Source: a virus
DNA length: 64,000 nt
Strand: one strand, 5' to 3'
Virus record (IMG/VR): IMGVR_UViG_3300032304_001448
Coordinates: 1 to 64,000 of that record
The position numbers were made by a program, and so were the translations under genes. Position 1 is the first letter of the stretch. Every line of letters begins with the position of its first letter. Under the pieces are notes generated by a model. That model was not told the DNA's origin. It saw only the letters and a list, made by a program, of their open reading frames with translations, and made no database searches. Below, piece after piece: positions 35,017 through 42,629 of this stretch.

Positions 35017-35099
35017 AAGAAATACCGAAAGAAAATGACCGTGGCAAAAGCGGCCCATGCGACGAGCAGAACCAGCGTGATGTCGCGGGGCTCCATCAT
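35013..35099 (-). CDS. Single-pass membrane peptide (28 aa)
   Basis: The peptide begins MMEPRDI and is then almost entirely hydrophobic (TLVLLVAWAAFATVIFF). It overlaps both neighbours by four bases, which is the main evidence that it is a real gene. Small membrane peptides of this type are frequent in phage early regions. Confidence 0.5.
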   Translation of the reverse strand: MMEPRDITLVLLVAWAAFATVIFFRYFL

Positions 35100-35320
35100 G
35101 CCAATAGCTCCTTGGTCTCTTGGTCGTGGCGGTCGATGACTGACTGCACCATCGACTTGGCATCGCCGTAGTTGAAGAGGTCGATCAGACCGACGGCGAC
35201 CCGGAGGTTGTCGACGATCGAGAGTTCGCGGTCGTAGCTTTCCACGAAGCGATTCTTCCACGCTTGTGCGCCGTCGCTCTCCTCTTTAGTCAGCTTTCTT
35301 CTTGTTCGCTTTTTTAACAT
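35096..35320 (-). CDS. Hypothetical protein (74 aa)
   Basis: The start is placed at ATG 35320, overlapping the end of the upstream gene by 35 bases. The N-terminus is basic (MLKKRTRRKLTKEESDG) and the rest is helical and acidic (RELSIVDNLRVAVGLIDLF, MVQSVIDRHDQETKELL). No motif is recognised. Confidence 0.5.
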   Translation of the reverse strand: MLKKRTRRKLTKEESDGAQAWKNRFVESYDRELSIVDNLRVAVGLIDLFNYGDAKSMVQSVIDRHDQETKELLA

Positions 35321-35594
35321 AGATCTTCTTGGTCTCGACGGCCGGCCCGAGGAATGCGGCCAACGCTTCGGCGATCGCGTCGGCAACCGTTTCATCGGCT
35401 TTCGCTTGCGCTTGTTCCGGAGCCCCGCCATCGATCTCGCACTCCCGCTCGGCCATGTCCTCGGCCCCGGCTTCGTAGGCGGCATTCCATGTCAGGTCGA
35501 AAAAACGGCGCAGCGCCTCCGGGTTCATTTCCGGTTCGGTAGCGAGCCGGGGATTATTGTGCAGGAAAATAGCCCAGAGCTTTTCTTTATTCAT
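35286..35594 (-). CDS. Helical acidic protein (102 aa)
   Basis: It starts at ATG 35594 after GGAGGA-type purines. The pattern ALRRFFDLTWNAAYEAG near residues 28-44 resembles a short helix found in many phage proteins of unknown role; the tail is lysine-rich (YVKKANKKKAD). It overlaps the metallopeptidase-like gene by four bases. Confidence 0.55.
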   Translation of the reverse strand: MNKEKLWAIFLHNNPRLATEPEMNPEALRRFFDLTWNAAYEAGAEDMAERECEIDGGAPEQAQAKADETVADAIAEALAAFLGPAVETKKIYVKKANKKKAD

Positions 35595-35968
35595 CGGGAT
35601 TTCCTCCGGTTGTTGAGTTTGTGTTCGATCTCGTCGACCAAGTGCTGCACCAGGTAGCAGCATGTCTCCTCGGCTTTGCGGATGTCCTCGCGGACATGGT
35701 CACGCAGGAAGCTCATGGCGACATGGACGCACTCGTGGGTCAGGGTCTTGCTGTTCCCTTTTCTCCGCGACTCGGGCCAGGACTTGAGCCAGACGAAAGC
35801 CCGGTTTGCGTTGGATAGCGCCCAACCCGCATCGGATTCGTCGTCATCCCCGTCAGTAGATAAGGTGTCGGTGAACTTGGTCGCCGAGCGCCAAGCTGAG
35901 AGCGCATCGCCCCCGACTTTGACCCTGACCTTCAGACCGAAGGTCCGCTCGGTTACCGTCACTTGCAT
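35591..35968 (-). CDS. HExxH metallopeptidase-like phage protein
   Basis: The 125-residue protein has HECVHVAMSFL with the zinc-binding HExxH motif and a downstream acidic helix (AEETCCYLVQHLVDEI) that could supply the third ligand. This is the layout of a family of small phage proteins annotated as putative metallopeptidases. Element A (TAATAAC, 35985-35991 on the minus strand) precedes the ATG by about 16 bases, so this gene heads its transcription or translation unit. Substrate unknown. Confidence 0.65.
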   Translation of the reverse strand: MQVTVTERTFGLKVRVKVGGDALSAWRSATKFTDTLSTDGDDDESDAGWALSNANRAFVWLKSWPESRRKGNSKTLTHECVHVAMSFLRDHVREDIRKAEETCCYLVQHLVDEIEHKLNNRRKSR

Positions 35969-36010
35969 AGGAGCAATGTATGGCGTTATTAAACCAAGGC
36001 AAGTGGAGTA

Positions 36011-36253
36011 TCATCGAAGGGTCTTACCAAAGGAGGGGTTGCGGCTGATGATTGTCCGCATGTGCTTACGCAGGACGGCATTAAGCTCATCAAAGATCTC
36101 CGAGTCGACCCGGCTGAATTTGTGGTGCCGGGTCTGGTCGGCATAATCCATGAGATACTGTTTGCAGGCGGCTTTGTTGATGAACTGGGAGACCCGGGTC
36201 CGGATCTGGTCGCGGACAAAGGTGTCGGTAGTGGGTTTTTCAGGAAGCGTCAT
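36011..36253 (-). CDS. Hypothetical protein (80 aa)
   Basis: A soluble helical protein (DTFVRDQIRTRVSQFIN, FDELNAVLRKHMRTII) with three bases between its start and the stop of the upstream gene. It resembles small helical proteins found near replication or head genes but has no specific motif. Confidence 0.55.
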   Translation of the reverse strand: MTLPEKPTTDTFVRDQIRTRVSQFINKAACKQYLMDYADQTRHHKFSRVDSEIFDELNAVLRKHMRTIISRNPSFGKTLR

Positions 36254-36255
36254 GG

Positions 36256-36696
36256 TTAGAAGCTATACGGGTTTTCGTTAATGGACGGCAGGGTCGGAGG
36301 TGCCGGCAGTTTCTTGCCGGGGAGCGGCTGCACCCAGACAAGGCTATGGATCTTGCTATCGGTGCTGACCCGATGGGCCAGAGGGATAAGATGATCCGCT
36401 GGCGGGTCAGCCAGGGGCAGGAAAGCCGCCGCGATGATGAGCGGGGTAGCCCCGATAAGCCAGTGCCAAAAGCGGCGGGGCCAGCGGGTTGCGGGTTTGT
36501 CCTGCTCGGCCAAGGCCAAGGCCAGATAGGGGTAAGCCTCGGTAGGGAGGCAAGCATTATTGGGATCGAATTCTCTATAGTTCATGGTGTTTGGTTCCTT
36601 CTTTCTTTGGTTATGGGTGACGAGACGCGGACGGAAGCGCATACCGTCCTTTGTGACTTCGACTCGCGTTTGGGTCCGCGTCTCGGGTTTGCTCAT
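36256..36696 (-). CDS. Single-pass membrane protein
   Basis: The 146-residue form starts at ATG 36696, which has element A (36717-36723) about 20 bases upstream. A second in-frame ATG at 36585, after an AAGGA-like site, would give 109 residues and start MNYREFDPNN. One membrane segment (LIGATPLIIAAAFLPLA) is present, followed by a proline-rich tail of about 50 residues. Either the N-terminal 37 residues or the internal start may be used, and the sequence alone does not decide. Confidence 0.5.
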   Translation of the reverse strand: MSKPETRTQTRVEVTKDGMRFRPRLVTHNQRKKEPNTMNYREFDPNNACLPTEAYPYLALALAEQDKPATRWPRRFWHWLIGATPLIIAAAFLPLADPPADHLIPLAHRVSTDSKIHSLVWVQPLPGKKLPAPPTLPSINENPYSF

Positions 36697-36745
36697 GGTT
36701 AATACGACAGTGTGTGGTTATTACTCGTTCAAACGAATGTTTGGA

Positions 36746-36976
36746 TCATCCGTTGTCGGGGTGGCTGGCGTGGACTAGCAAGGCATTGAGGATGCCGCGC
36801 TTGGTGGGCTCGACTTCGATTTCGAAGATATCTGCGTCTGCGAAACTGTCGCCTTCGCTCATATCGAAAAAGGTTTGCTTCGCTCGCTCCGCTTCGGCCT
36901 TGCTTGTCGTGTAAGTGTATCCTTGGTGACCGTTGCCGTCAGTCGTGGACACTTTGTAGTATTTGAATTTTTTCAT
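36746..36976 (-). CDS. Small phage protein (76 aa)
   Basis: The start is taken at ATG 36976 (MKKFKYYKVSTTDGNG) after an AGAAAGAACC leader; an upstream in-frame ATG at 37012, directly after element B, is possible. The opening beta-hairpin pattern YKVSTTDGNG followed by SKAEAERAKQTFFD is shared by many small phage proteins of unknown function. It ends the chain of element-B-linked genes. Confidence 0.55.
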   Translation of the reverse strand: MKKFKYYKVSTTDGNGHQGYTYTTSKAEAERAKQTFFDMSEGDSFADADIFEIEVEPTKRGILNALLVHASHPDNG

Positions 36977-37030
36977 TGGTTTTGGGTTCTTTCTACTTGG
37001 TTCATGGTTCAACGCTTCAATGCGTCATAC

Positions 37031-37708
37031 CTAAGAGGCCAGCACATCCTCTTCGGCCTCTTCGCGGGTCTCGAAGGGGCCGTTGGCCTCGCCGTCCGGG
37101 AGGCATCCCGGTTGGCAGGACCACCAGTAGAAACCGGCGAGTTCCTTCGCGGCCTCTTCGGTAGCCGGGTCGACTTCGGCTTGGTCGTAGTCCCCGGTGA
37201 GCGTGTCTTTGACTGACTCGGCGAGTCGGGCAGAAAGCCAAGTCTCCTCGCCGGCTTCAAGAAACTCGTCAGCCGTTACCTCGAAGATCTCGATTCCGGC
37301 GAGTTTTTTCGCCCGGTGCTTCTCTTGCCACTCCTCGAAGACATCCTCGGCATGGTCGTTATACCATTCGTGGACTTGCTCTTGGATGTAGCTGTAAATC
37401 GCAGCGGGTTTCCACCCGAGTGGCCAGTCCTTATCGTCTTTGCTGTCGAAGCCGGCGTTGTCGAACGCCTCTTCTACTTCTGATCCGTGGAGGTAGAAGA
37501 TGTCCCGGATCTCGTTGTTGTAGATCGGCACCGAGCCGTCGACGATCTCGTGAATAGTCCCCGAGTAGTCGAGGTCGTTGCCGAGATCGGGCAGCTTGTC
37601 CGGTTCGTTGTCGTCGCAGTAGCGAAGGAGTTCGTCTTTCACGTCCTCGATCGTGCTGTCGACGCGGTCTTGCAGGGTGTCTTCGATTTCGATGGTTCTT
37701 TTGCTCAT
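37031..37708 (-). CDS. Acidic phage protein ending in the element B tail (225 aa)
   Basis: It is preceded by element A (37734-37740). The protein is strongly acidic (DDNEPDKLPDLGNDLD, VEEAFDNAGFDSKDDKD) and its end, FYWWSCQPGCLPDGE and GPFETREEAEED, is typical of a small family shared by many phages. The last residues VLAS are encoded by element B itself (37033-37044). High acidity would fit a DNA-mimic or antirestriction role, but this is only a guess from composition. Confidence 0.6.
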   Translation of the reverse strand: MSKRTIEIEDTLQDRVDSTIEDVKDELLRYCDDNEPDKLPDLGNDLDYSGTIHEIVDGSVPIYNNEIRDIFYLHGSEVEEAFDNAGFDSKDDKDWPLGWKPAAIYSYIQEQVHEWYNDHAEDVFEEWQEKHRAKKLAGIEIFEVTADEFLEAGEETWLSARLAESVKDTLTGDYDQAEVDPATEEAAKELAGFYWWSCQPGCLPDGEANGPFETREEAEEDVLAS

Positions 37709-37737
37709 GGTATTTATGGTTTCTTTTTGTGGTGTTA

Positions 37738-37917
37738 TTACTCACCATCAATTTCGATGGGGAGGGTGAGTTGCGGGTCGGCTTGCTCTTTCCGGGCAAG
37801 CTGAACGAGGTGAGCGTGACGCATGACGACCGATGTCAGGTGCAGTGCTGCGTCGATGTCGTAGTCATGGGTCGCATTGAATTGCGCGGCGGTGTCGAGG
37901 ATTAGGTTGGTTTTCAT
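37738..37917 (-). CDS. Small helical protein (59 aa)
   Basis: It follows element B (37929-37940) and ends in the first TAA of element A, so it sits exactly between the two element families. The sequence reads MKTNLILDTAAQFNATHDYD and then TSVVMRHAHLVQLARKEQAD. No motif is recognised. Confidence 0.55.
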   Translation of the reverse strand: MKTNLILDTAAQFNATHDYDIDAALHLTSVVMRHAHLVQLARKEQADPQLTLPIEIDGE

Positions 37918-37945
37918 AGTTCACTTCTAAGAGGCCAGCACTTAG

Positions 37946-38374
37946 TCAGAGATACCGGCAGAGGGCATACTCGGCCTCGGTTTTATCGGTAGTGGTAAAA
38001 AGGATCTCGTCGCTCGGTGCCGGTGTTGTGGTTAGCCAGATCCCCTCTTCGTCACTGATGATGTAATGGTTGGTTGTGCCGGTGTTACGTATTGGTTTAG
38101 TTATACGTGGTGAAGCCACCGCCCGATCGATGTCGGCTAATTGTATTTCGGGAAACAATGTCTCTTCTTCCAGGGTAATCCGGACAATCTCGTCCGCCGG
38201 GACATTGAAGCCCCATCCAGTGTTCCAGCGAATCCGAGGCGACTTCGGGTTATGCTCGCCCCGGTAAGGGACGACGACACCATATTCGTGACGCTCCCCA
38301 AGGATGTTTTTACTCGGCCGGGTAATGCAACGCACCCGGTCGCCGATATTGAATTTGATGAGGTTCTTTTTCAT
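37946..38374 (-). CDS. Beta-rich protein (142 aa)
   Basis: The ATG at 38374 follows element B (38388-38399). The N-terminal 60 residues (FNIGDRVRCITRP, HEYGVVVPYRGE) look like a small SH3-like barrel; the remainder has an acidic helix and a DEGIWLTTTPAPSDE segment. No known family can be named. Confidence 0.55.
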   Translation of the reverse strand: MKKNLIKFNIGDRVRCITRPSKNILGERHEYGVVVPYRGEHNPKSPRIRWNTGWGFNVPADEIVRITLEEETLFPEIQLADIDRAVASPRITKPIRNTGTTNHYIISDEEGIWLTTTPAPSDEILFTTTDKTEAEYALCRYL

Positions 38375-38385
38375 AGTCTTCACTA

Positions 38386-38571
38386 TTAAGAGGCCAGCAC
38401 TTGATGATAGTCCCCTTCCGGAATCCCGGCCCACTCAGCGAGCAGGGGATCACCGAAAAACAGTTCGGGGTTTGATTGCGCGAGGTCTTGAAGCTCGACG
38501 ATCTCAGCATAGGAAATGTATTCCTCTTCAATCGCCTCACGTAGTTCCTGAAGTCGGGTTGCGGGGTTCAC
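38386..38571 (-). CDS. Small helical protein with the element B tail (61 aa)
   Basis: The GTG at 38571 overlaps the stop of the upstream gene (GTGA), so it is translated by coupling. The protein (RLQELREAIEEEYISYAEI) is acidic and ends VLAS, where LAS and the stop codon come from element B. No function is recognised. Confidence 0.5.
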   Translation of the reverse strand: MNPATRLQELREAIEEEYISYAEIVELQDLAQSNPELFFGDPLLAEWAGIPEGDYHQVLAS

Positions 38572-38879
38572 GGTTTCAGTTTGGCGAGGAGCGCCCGGGC
38601 GCGGGTGATCTCCCCGAGTTCGGAGTCTTTGACACTGCCGGTTGATTTGAGGAGCCGGTCGTCGAGACGTTCGAGGGCGGCAACGCACTCGCGCAGGGAC
38701 GCGACGAGTTCTTTATGCTCTTCGAGGATTGCCGGCAAAAGTTCCTCCGCTTCACGGACCAGTTCGATCGCATCATCGATCGGGTCGGGATGATCTTCGT
38801 TGGCCTCCGAATCGAAGAGCGCGACAGCGCCTTCTACCGTGATCCGGAGTTCGTCTAATATGGGTGTTGGTTTGTTCAT
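38568..38879 (-). CDS. Acidic coiled-coil protein (103 aa)
   Basis: Helical throughout with heptad-like spacing (ILEEHKELVASLRECVAALERL). An AAAGGAACC leader precedes the ATG. It overlaps the downstream GTG start. Function unknown. Confidence 0.55.
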   Translation of the reverse strand: MNKPTPILDELRITVEGAVALFDSEANEDHPDPIDDAIELVREAEELLPAILEEHKELVASLRECVAALERLDDRLLKSTGSVKDSELGEITRARALLAKLKP

Positions 38880-38896
38880 GGTTCCTTTCGTTTGGG

Positions 38897-39436
38897 TTAA
38901 AGAAGTTCTCCCTTCTCGTTGAATTCGTAGTCATTGATCTCGCAGTGCTCGGCGAAGTTCTCGTCTTCGTATTGCCCCTCGGCTTCGTTTTGCGCGTCTT
39001 CGAGCCATGACCGGAAACCGGCTTCGAGGAGTGTTTTGAGGTCAGTCTCCCCGGCGAAGAAGGCTATGCGGAAGCCATCGAGCGCGGACTCATCGGCGCA
39101 GTAGCCGGTCAGCTTGCACTCGCCGGTCCCGCGCAACGTCTCAGGATCATAGGCCCCGAGTTTCTCCAGCCGGGCGGCGATCTCTTCGCGGGTTAACTCG
39201 GGAAGTTCTTCAACTTGTTTACCGATAAAGTTGGCCCAGCTATGCGAGCCCCCGAAGAAGTCGATCGAGTAGTCATGCAGCTTGGCCTCGAAGGCATTGG
39301 CGAAGACTTGCAGGACGGCCAAGTATTCATCGTCAGACGAAAATCCGACATCGGCTTTGTAATCATACTTCGCCTTCTCTTTGGCGGAGGGACTGAGTTC
39401 GTTGAATTGGTAGGCTGTCGCTAAGTATTGTCTCAT
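38897..39436 (-). CDS. Conserved phage protein of the F-N-E-L-S-x-x-A-K type (179 aa)
   Basis: The opening YQFNELSPSAKEKAKYDY and the ending EINDYEFNEKGELL match a family I know from many tailed phages, whose members begin with (F/Y)-x-x-LS-x-x-AK-x-x-A and end with a Y-x-F-x-x-x-G sequence. Their role is unknown. The protein is acidic. Its start follows element B (39471-39482). Confidence 0.65.
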   Translation of the reverse strand: MRQYLATAYQFNELSPSAKEKAKYDYKADVGFSSDDEYLAVLQVFANAFEAKLHDYSIDFFGGSHSWANFIGKQVEELPELTREEIAARLEKLGAYDPETLRGTGECKLTGYCADESALDGFRIAFFAGETDLKTLLEAGFRSWLEDAQNEAEGQYEDENFAEHCEINDYEFNEKGELL

Positions 39437-39483
39437 GGGTGTGTTTCGTTTGGGTTAGGTGTTCGTAATTAAGAGGCCAGCAC

Positions 39484-39573
39484 TCAGGTCGGGATGATCC
39501 AGTCGACGAGTTGCATGAAGACAAGGAGCAGGGAGAGGCCGGCGATGAGGTGATCGAGGGTTGGGTTTTTCAT
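39484..39573 (-). CDS. Small membrane peptide (29 aa)
   Basis: The sequence is largely one hydrophobic helix (LIAGLSLLLVFMQLVDWII). The ATGA overlap with the upstream gene (39570-39573) supports it as a real gene. Function unknown. Confidence 0.45.
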   Translation of the reverse strand: MKNPTLDHLIAGLSLLLVFMQLVDWIIPT

Positions 39574-39863
39574 TCGGCACCTCCTTCGGCCTTGGCGATT
39601 GCTGCGCGGATTTGCGCGGCCAACTCTTCGGGAGCATCCCCGCCAGCCCAATATCCATCGACCGCTTCTAATGCCGCGAGTAGGTCGGGCGCGGCGGCGA
39701 TGAGATGCGTGTTCGCTGTCCACTCTTTCAGAGGTATGCGGTCAGACGTGCAGCGTTCGGTGGATCGTTCCGAGTCGACGGTTGCAACGTCCAAGCCGTC
39801 ACCGTTGCGGATGTTTTGCCCTTCGTAAAACCAAGGGCCGGGAGTGTGTTGGTTGTTGCTCAT
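39570..39863 (-). CDS. Conserved phage protein, paralogue of the next gene upstream (97 aa)
   Basis: It begins QHTPGPWFYEG and contains ANTHLIAAAPDLLAALEAVD and a final AAIAKAEGGAE. The neighbouring gene at 39860-40180 has the same blocks, so the two are tandem duplicates. The HTPGPW ... IAAAPDLL-x-ALE pattern is common in phages; its function is unknown. Confidence 0.7.
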   Translation of the reverse strand: MSNNQHTPGPWFYEGQNIRNGDGLDVATVDSERSTERCTSDRIPLKEWTANTHLIAAAPDLLAALEAVDGYWAGGDAPEELAAQIRAAIAKAEGGAE

Positions 39864-40180
39864 TCGGCACCTCCCACTTTGGCGATCGCGGATTTAGCCC
39901 GTTCGAGCCATGATGGGTCGCCGTCATCTCCCCAACTTCCAACCACTTCGATCGCCTCTTCGAGCGCATCGAGGAGGTCGGGGGCGGCGGCGATGAGTCG
40001 GGCGTTGGCAACGCCACCGTCATCCTCGGCAACGTATTGCCCAGATCCCCGGGGGAATGCGTTGCTTGGGACATTGTGCGCGTGCACGTTCGGGACGATC
40101 GTCCGGCCTTGCAGGTCAGTGATTTGCCCCTCGGAGTTCACGGTCCAAGGGCCGGGAGTGTGTTGGGTGTATTTGTTCAT
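39860..40180 (-). CDS. Conserved phage protein, tandem paralogue (106 aa)
   Basis: The start lies 6 bases after element B (40187-40198). It shares QHTPGPW, ANARLIAAAPDLLDALE and AKSAIAKVGGAE with the next gene downstream and overlaps it by four bases. Tandem duplication followed by divergence in the middle is evident. Function unknown. Confidence 0.7.
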   Translation of the reverse strand: MNKYTQHTPGPWTVNSEGQITDLQGRTIVPNVHAHNVPSNAFPRGSGQYVAEDDGGVANARLIAAAPDLLDALEEAIEVVGSWGDDGDPSWLERAKSAIAKVGGAE

Positions 40181-40215
40181 CGAATTAAGAGGCCAGCAGT
40201 GTGGTGTTATTACGT

Positions 40216-40725
40216 TTAGTGAAGAAGTTCCCCGGCATACCCGGAGAAGTATTTGCCCCGGGCGCATCCGAGGAGGTCGGCATAGTTGTGGAAATCGAAT
40301 TGGTTTCCGTGATCCCGGATATACTCCACCCGGTCGCGGTCGCTGTAGCAGTCGCACCACACTCGTTGGGCGGTCTCGTCTTCGAGTTCCGAGAAGTCGT
40401 CTTCGTCGACGACCGGGTAGTCTTCGAGCTTATCGGCGATCTCTTTCGCCTTCTCATGCTCCGGGGACCCGGCGCGGACCGACAACGATTCCCACCATCC
40501 GCAGGCCCAATGGCCAAACCGGTCGATGGATACGTTGTCACTCTCGCCGCCGAGTTCCCGGAGCGCCGAACGAAAGTTGCTCTCGGTCAGGCAATCCGAG
40601 TCCCGGGACTGGGTGAGTAGGCAAAGCCACTCAGGTTCCGGAATCGCGCCGGCATAGTTGTCGAGCGAGTCCCAACCACTCGGGTTGGAGACGATTTCTT
40701 TCAGAGGAGTAAGGTAGTTGGTCAT
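40216..40725 (-). CDS. Conserved phage protein of the H-W-A-C-G-W type (169 aa)
   Basis: The segments WLCLLTQSRDSDCLTESNF and FGHWACGWWE are the signature of a family found in many tailed phages without known function. The protein is acidic with several conserved cysteines. Just after its stop, element A (40206-40212) and element B (40187-40198) lie side by side before the next gene, the only place where both occur together. Confidence 0.65.
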   Translation of the reverse strand: MTNYLTPLKEIVSNPSGWDSLDNYAGAIPEPEWLCLLTQSRDSDCLTESNFRSALRELGGESDNVSIDRFGHWACGWWESLSVRAGSPEHEKAKEIADKLEDYPVVDEDDFSELEDETAQRVWCDCYSDRDRVEYIRDHGNQFDFHNYADLLGCARGKYFSGYAGELLH

Positions 40726-40797
40726 GAGTTTTGTGGTGTTATGCGGTTACGGAGTTAATACTGTCAAGATTAAGAGGCCAGCATTGCGAGAGGGAGG

Positions 40798-40995
40798 TCA
40801 GATGGCATCGCGGAGAAACTTGCCACTCCAGTGCATACGATCTTCAACGTCCCACATTCCGGGACCAACACGGACAGGTGTGTAGATATACCAGCCAGTG
40901 TGCGAGTCGCAGATTCTTGCGTTGCGCCCGTATTTGGCTTCGATCTTTTTTGCATAGCGGCGGGACTCGTTGATGCGCTGTAGTTTGATATTCAT
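40798..40995 (-). CDS. Small basic protein (65 aa)
   Basis: The ATG at 40995 follows element B (41006-41017). The product is basic (LQRINESRRYAKKIEAKYG) with a TGWYIYTPV beta segment, resembling a small nucleic-acid binding protein. No family is certain. Confidence 0.5.
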   Translation of the reverse strand: MNIKLQRINESRRYAKKIEAKYGRNARICDSHTGWYIYTPVRVGPGMWDVEDRMHWSGKFLRDAI

Positions 40996-41003
40996 GTTCA
41001 ATA

Positions 41004-41396
41004 TTAAGAGGCCAGCACTTCGTCGGAGGTCTCAGCGTGATAGTGCTCTAAGGCCCAGTCCAGATGGAACCGGACCTGCTCCTCGCCGAACAAATGCAAG
41101 GCATCCGTGAGCAAATCGATGAACGCTTCCCGGGCATCTTCGCCGGGCGTGTAGTCCAAGATCACTCGGGCCACTTTCCTCGTGCGTTTGATTCTCTGGT
41201 CCTTGGTTAGGATGTCCGGGTCGACCAGTTCGTATTCGATCCATCTGTCTTTAACCGCTTCAAACCAGTCGTTTTTGTCATAGGCTTGCCAGTCGTCGGA
41301 CCGGTCACGGTTTATCTCTTCAAGGATCTGGTCCAGTGTCCACTCCTCGATCTGCCCGGTCGGGATATATCTGAGCTTGTATGTTTCAAGGTTCAT
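41004..41396 (-). CDS. Acidic helical protein with the element B tail (130 aa)
   Basis: The start at ATG 41396 gives MNLETYKLRYIPTG. The rest is helical and acidic (WTLDQILEEINRDRSDDW, HLFGEEQVRFHLDWALEHY). It ends VLAS, encoded by element B. An early regulatory or antihost role is possible from context only. Confidence 0.55.
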   Translation of the reverse strand: MNLETYKLRYIPTGQIEEWTLDQILEEINRDRSDDWQAYDKNDWFEAVKDRWIEYELVDPDILTKDQRIKRTRKVARVILDYTPGEDAREAFIDLLTDALHLFGEEQVRFHLDWALEHYHAETSDEVLAS

Positions 41397-41406
41397 GGTG
41401 CGTGAT

Positions 41407-41625
41407 TCAGGCTGCGGTTCTCGGATCAAATCCAAGTTCGTCAATGATCCGGATGCGGTCTTCGTCGTGTAAATTGTCGAGATCGAGGTATTCGACGAGC
41501 CAATCAGTTTGATTCGGCGTTTGTTCGATGATCCAATCAGCCCAAAATTCGGGTTCATTGGTGATGTCGTAAATGAGTTGCCGTCTCACGAGGCTGGATA
41601 TTTTGTCTTGCTGTTCAGGTGTCAT
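41407..41625 (-). CDS. Acidic small protein (72 aa)
   Basis: ATG 41625 follows element B (41660-41671) at a distance of about 34 bases. The protein is acidic (ITNEPEFWADWIIEQTPNQ, YLDLDNLHDEDRIRIIDE). The D/E-rich helices recall small phage antirestriction or antihost proteins, but no motif is diagnostic. Confidence 0.5.
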   Translation of the reverse strand: MTPEQQDKISSLVRRQLIYDITNEPEFWADWIIEQTPNQTDWLVEYLDLDNLHDEDRIRIIDELGFDPRTAA

Positions 41626-41672
41626 GGTAGTTTTAGGTTGGAGGTTTAAGTTCACTATTAAGAGGCCAGCAC

Positions 41673-41900
41673 TCAGCGCGGCCAGCGGTCCACCGCCGCC
41701 TGAAAGCGTTCGTTGCTCACTCGGGCACCGTTCGGGTGCACCGCTTGAATGGTGCGTCCCCGGGCAGTGATCCGGACGAATCGACTCGGCTTGTCGCCGG
41801 GATAGCACCGGACCCATTGCCCGGTCTGCAACCGGAGTTGTCCATTGTAGAGCGCCACAAGGACACTGTTCGAAAGTAGGAGTGTAGGTAGGTATTTCAT
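41673..41900 (-). CDS. Small basic protein (75 aa)
   Basis: It begins MKYLPTLLLSNSVLVALYNG and continues with a beta-rich basic part (VRCYPGDKPSRFVRITARG). The mild hydrophobic N-terminus could be a weak membrane anchor. It starts five bases after the upstream stop and ends just before element B. Confidence 0.5.
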   Translation of the reverse strand: MKYLPTLLLSNSVLVALYNGQLRLQTGQWVRCYPGDKPSRFVRITARGRTIQAVHPNGARVSNERFQAAVDRWPR

Positions 41901-41904
41901 GGGA

Positions 41905-42213
41905 TTACTTGTGGTCGCTTTCGAGGAGATCCCATCCGCCCGAGTTACGGAACCGGCGCGAGATCCAGTGAATGTGCGATGCGAGATCATAGGTGAGAAA
42001 CTCGTAAGGCCGGTCGTCGAGATCCTGCACGGCACTCAAAGGGATCCCGGCGAGGATGAGATCCTTGGCGATCTCGTCGATGATGTTGTCGGGTAGCTTG
42101 ATCGGTCCGTCTTCAGGGTAGTTGTCGCCGTGGTTGCGGAAAACCTCCGCCGCCGCCCGGGCCAACTTGGATTTGCTTCCAGTTTCTTTGATCGCTTTAC
42201 CGTATTTGTTCAT
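41905..42213 (-). CDS. Hypothetical protein (102 aa)
   Basis: A soluble helical protein (SKSKLARAAAEVFRNHGDN, IIDEIAKDLILAGI, LASHIHWISRRFRNSGGW). It has a short spacer to the upstream zinc-ribbon gene. No recognised family. Confidence 0.55.
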   Translation of the reverse strand: MNKYGKAIKETGSKSKLARAAAEVFRNHGDNYPEDGPIKLPDNIIDEIAKDLILAGIPLSAVQDLDDRPYEFLTYDLASHIHWISRRFRNSGGWDLLESDHK

Positions 42214-42221
42214 GGTTTCGA

Positions 42222-42407
42222 TTAATGTTGGTTGAAGGTGAAGGTTTCGGATTGCTCACGGACGAAGCTGAAATCCCATCCGCATCCCCGGCACCGGAGG
42301 TGAATCCGGTTGCCAAGTTGCCCGAGGATCTGAGCGTCCGCGCTGTCGCACACCGGGCAATAAGCCGGGTCAGTGTCTTGTTCGTATTGGAGTGTTTCGA
42401 TGTTCAT
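42222..42407 (-). CDS. Small zinc-ribbon protein (61 aa)
   Basis: Two CxxC pairs (CPVCDS and CRGCGW, about residues 17 and 39) form a zinc ribbon with a conserved G-W-D/E after the second pair. This is typical of small phage and restriction-alleviation proteins. It begins 11 bases after element B (42419-42430). Confidence 0.65.
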   Translation of the reverse strand: MNIETLQYEQDTDPAYCPVCDSADAQILGQLGNRIHLRCRGCGWDFSFVREQSETFTFNQH

Positions 42408-42416
42408 GGTTCGTAA

Positions 42417-42602
42417 TTAAGAGGCCAGCAGTATCGCGTTCATGCGTTCCTTCAGAAGATCGGCGGCGAGCCGGGCATCGTAGTAAGCGTCGACGCAATC
42501 GACCGTGATACCTTTGCGGAGTGTATCTTTGACCAAGCTGCGAGCGCCATTGGAGGCGAGCACCTCTTGGATCTCCCGATCGATTTCAGTGAGTGATTTC
42601 AT
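42417..42602 (-). CDS. Small helical protein with the element B tail (61 aa)
   Basis: The sequence is MKSLTEIDREIQEVLAS, then LVKDTLRKGITVDCVDAYY, ending in LLAS. The final LAS and stop codon come from the element B copy at 42419-42430; a second copy (42614-42625) stands in front of the start. No motif is recognised. Confidence 0.55.
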   Translation of the reverse strand: MKSLTEIDREIQEVLASNGARSLVKDTLRKGITVDCVDAYYDARLAADLLKERMNAILLAS

Positions 42603-42629
42603 GGTTCGTAATTAAGAGGCCAGCAGGGT

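Noticed and set aside
36700-36708. TAATACGAC, identical to the start of the T7 RNA polymerase promoter
   Set aside because: Only nine bases match, it points away from the genes of the block, and no T7-like RNA polymerase gene is seen in the window.
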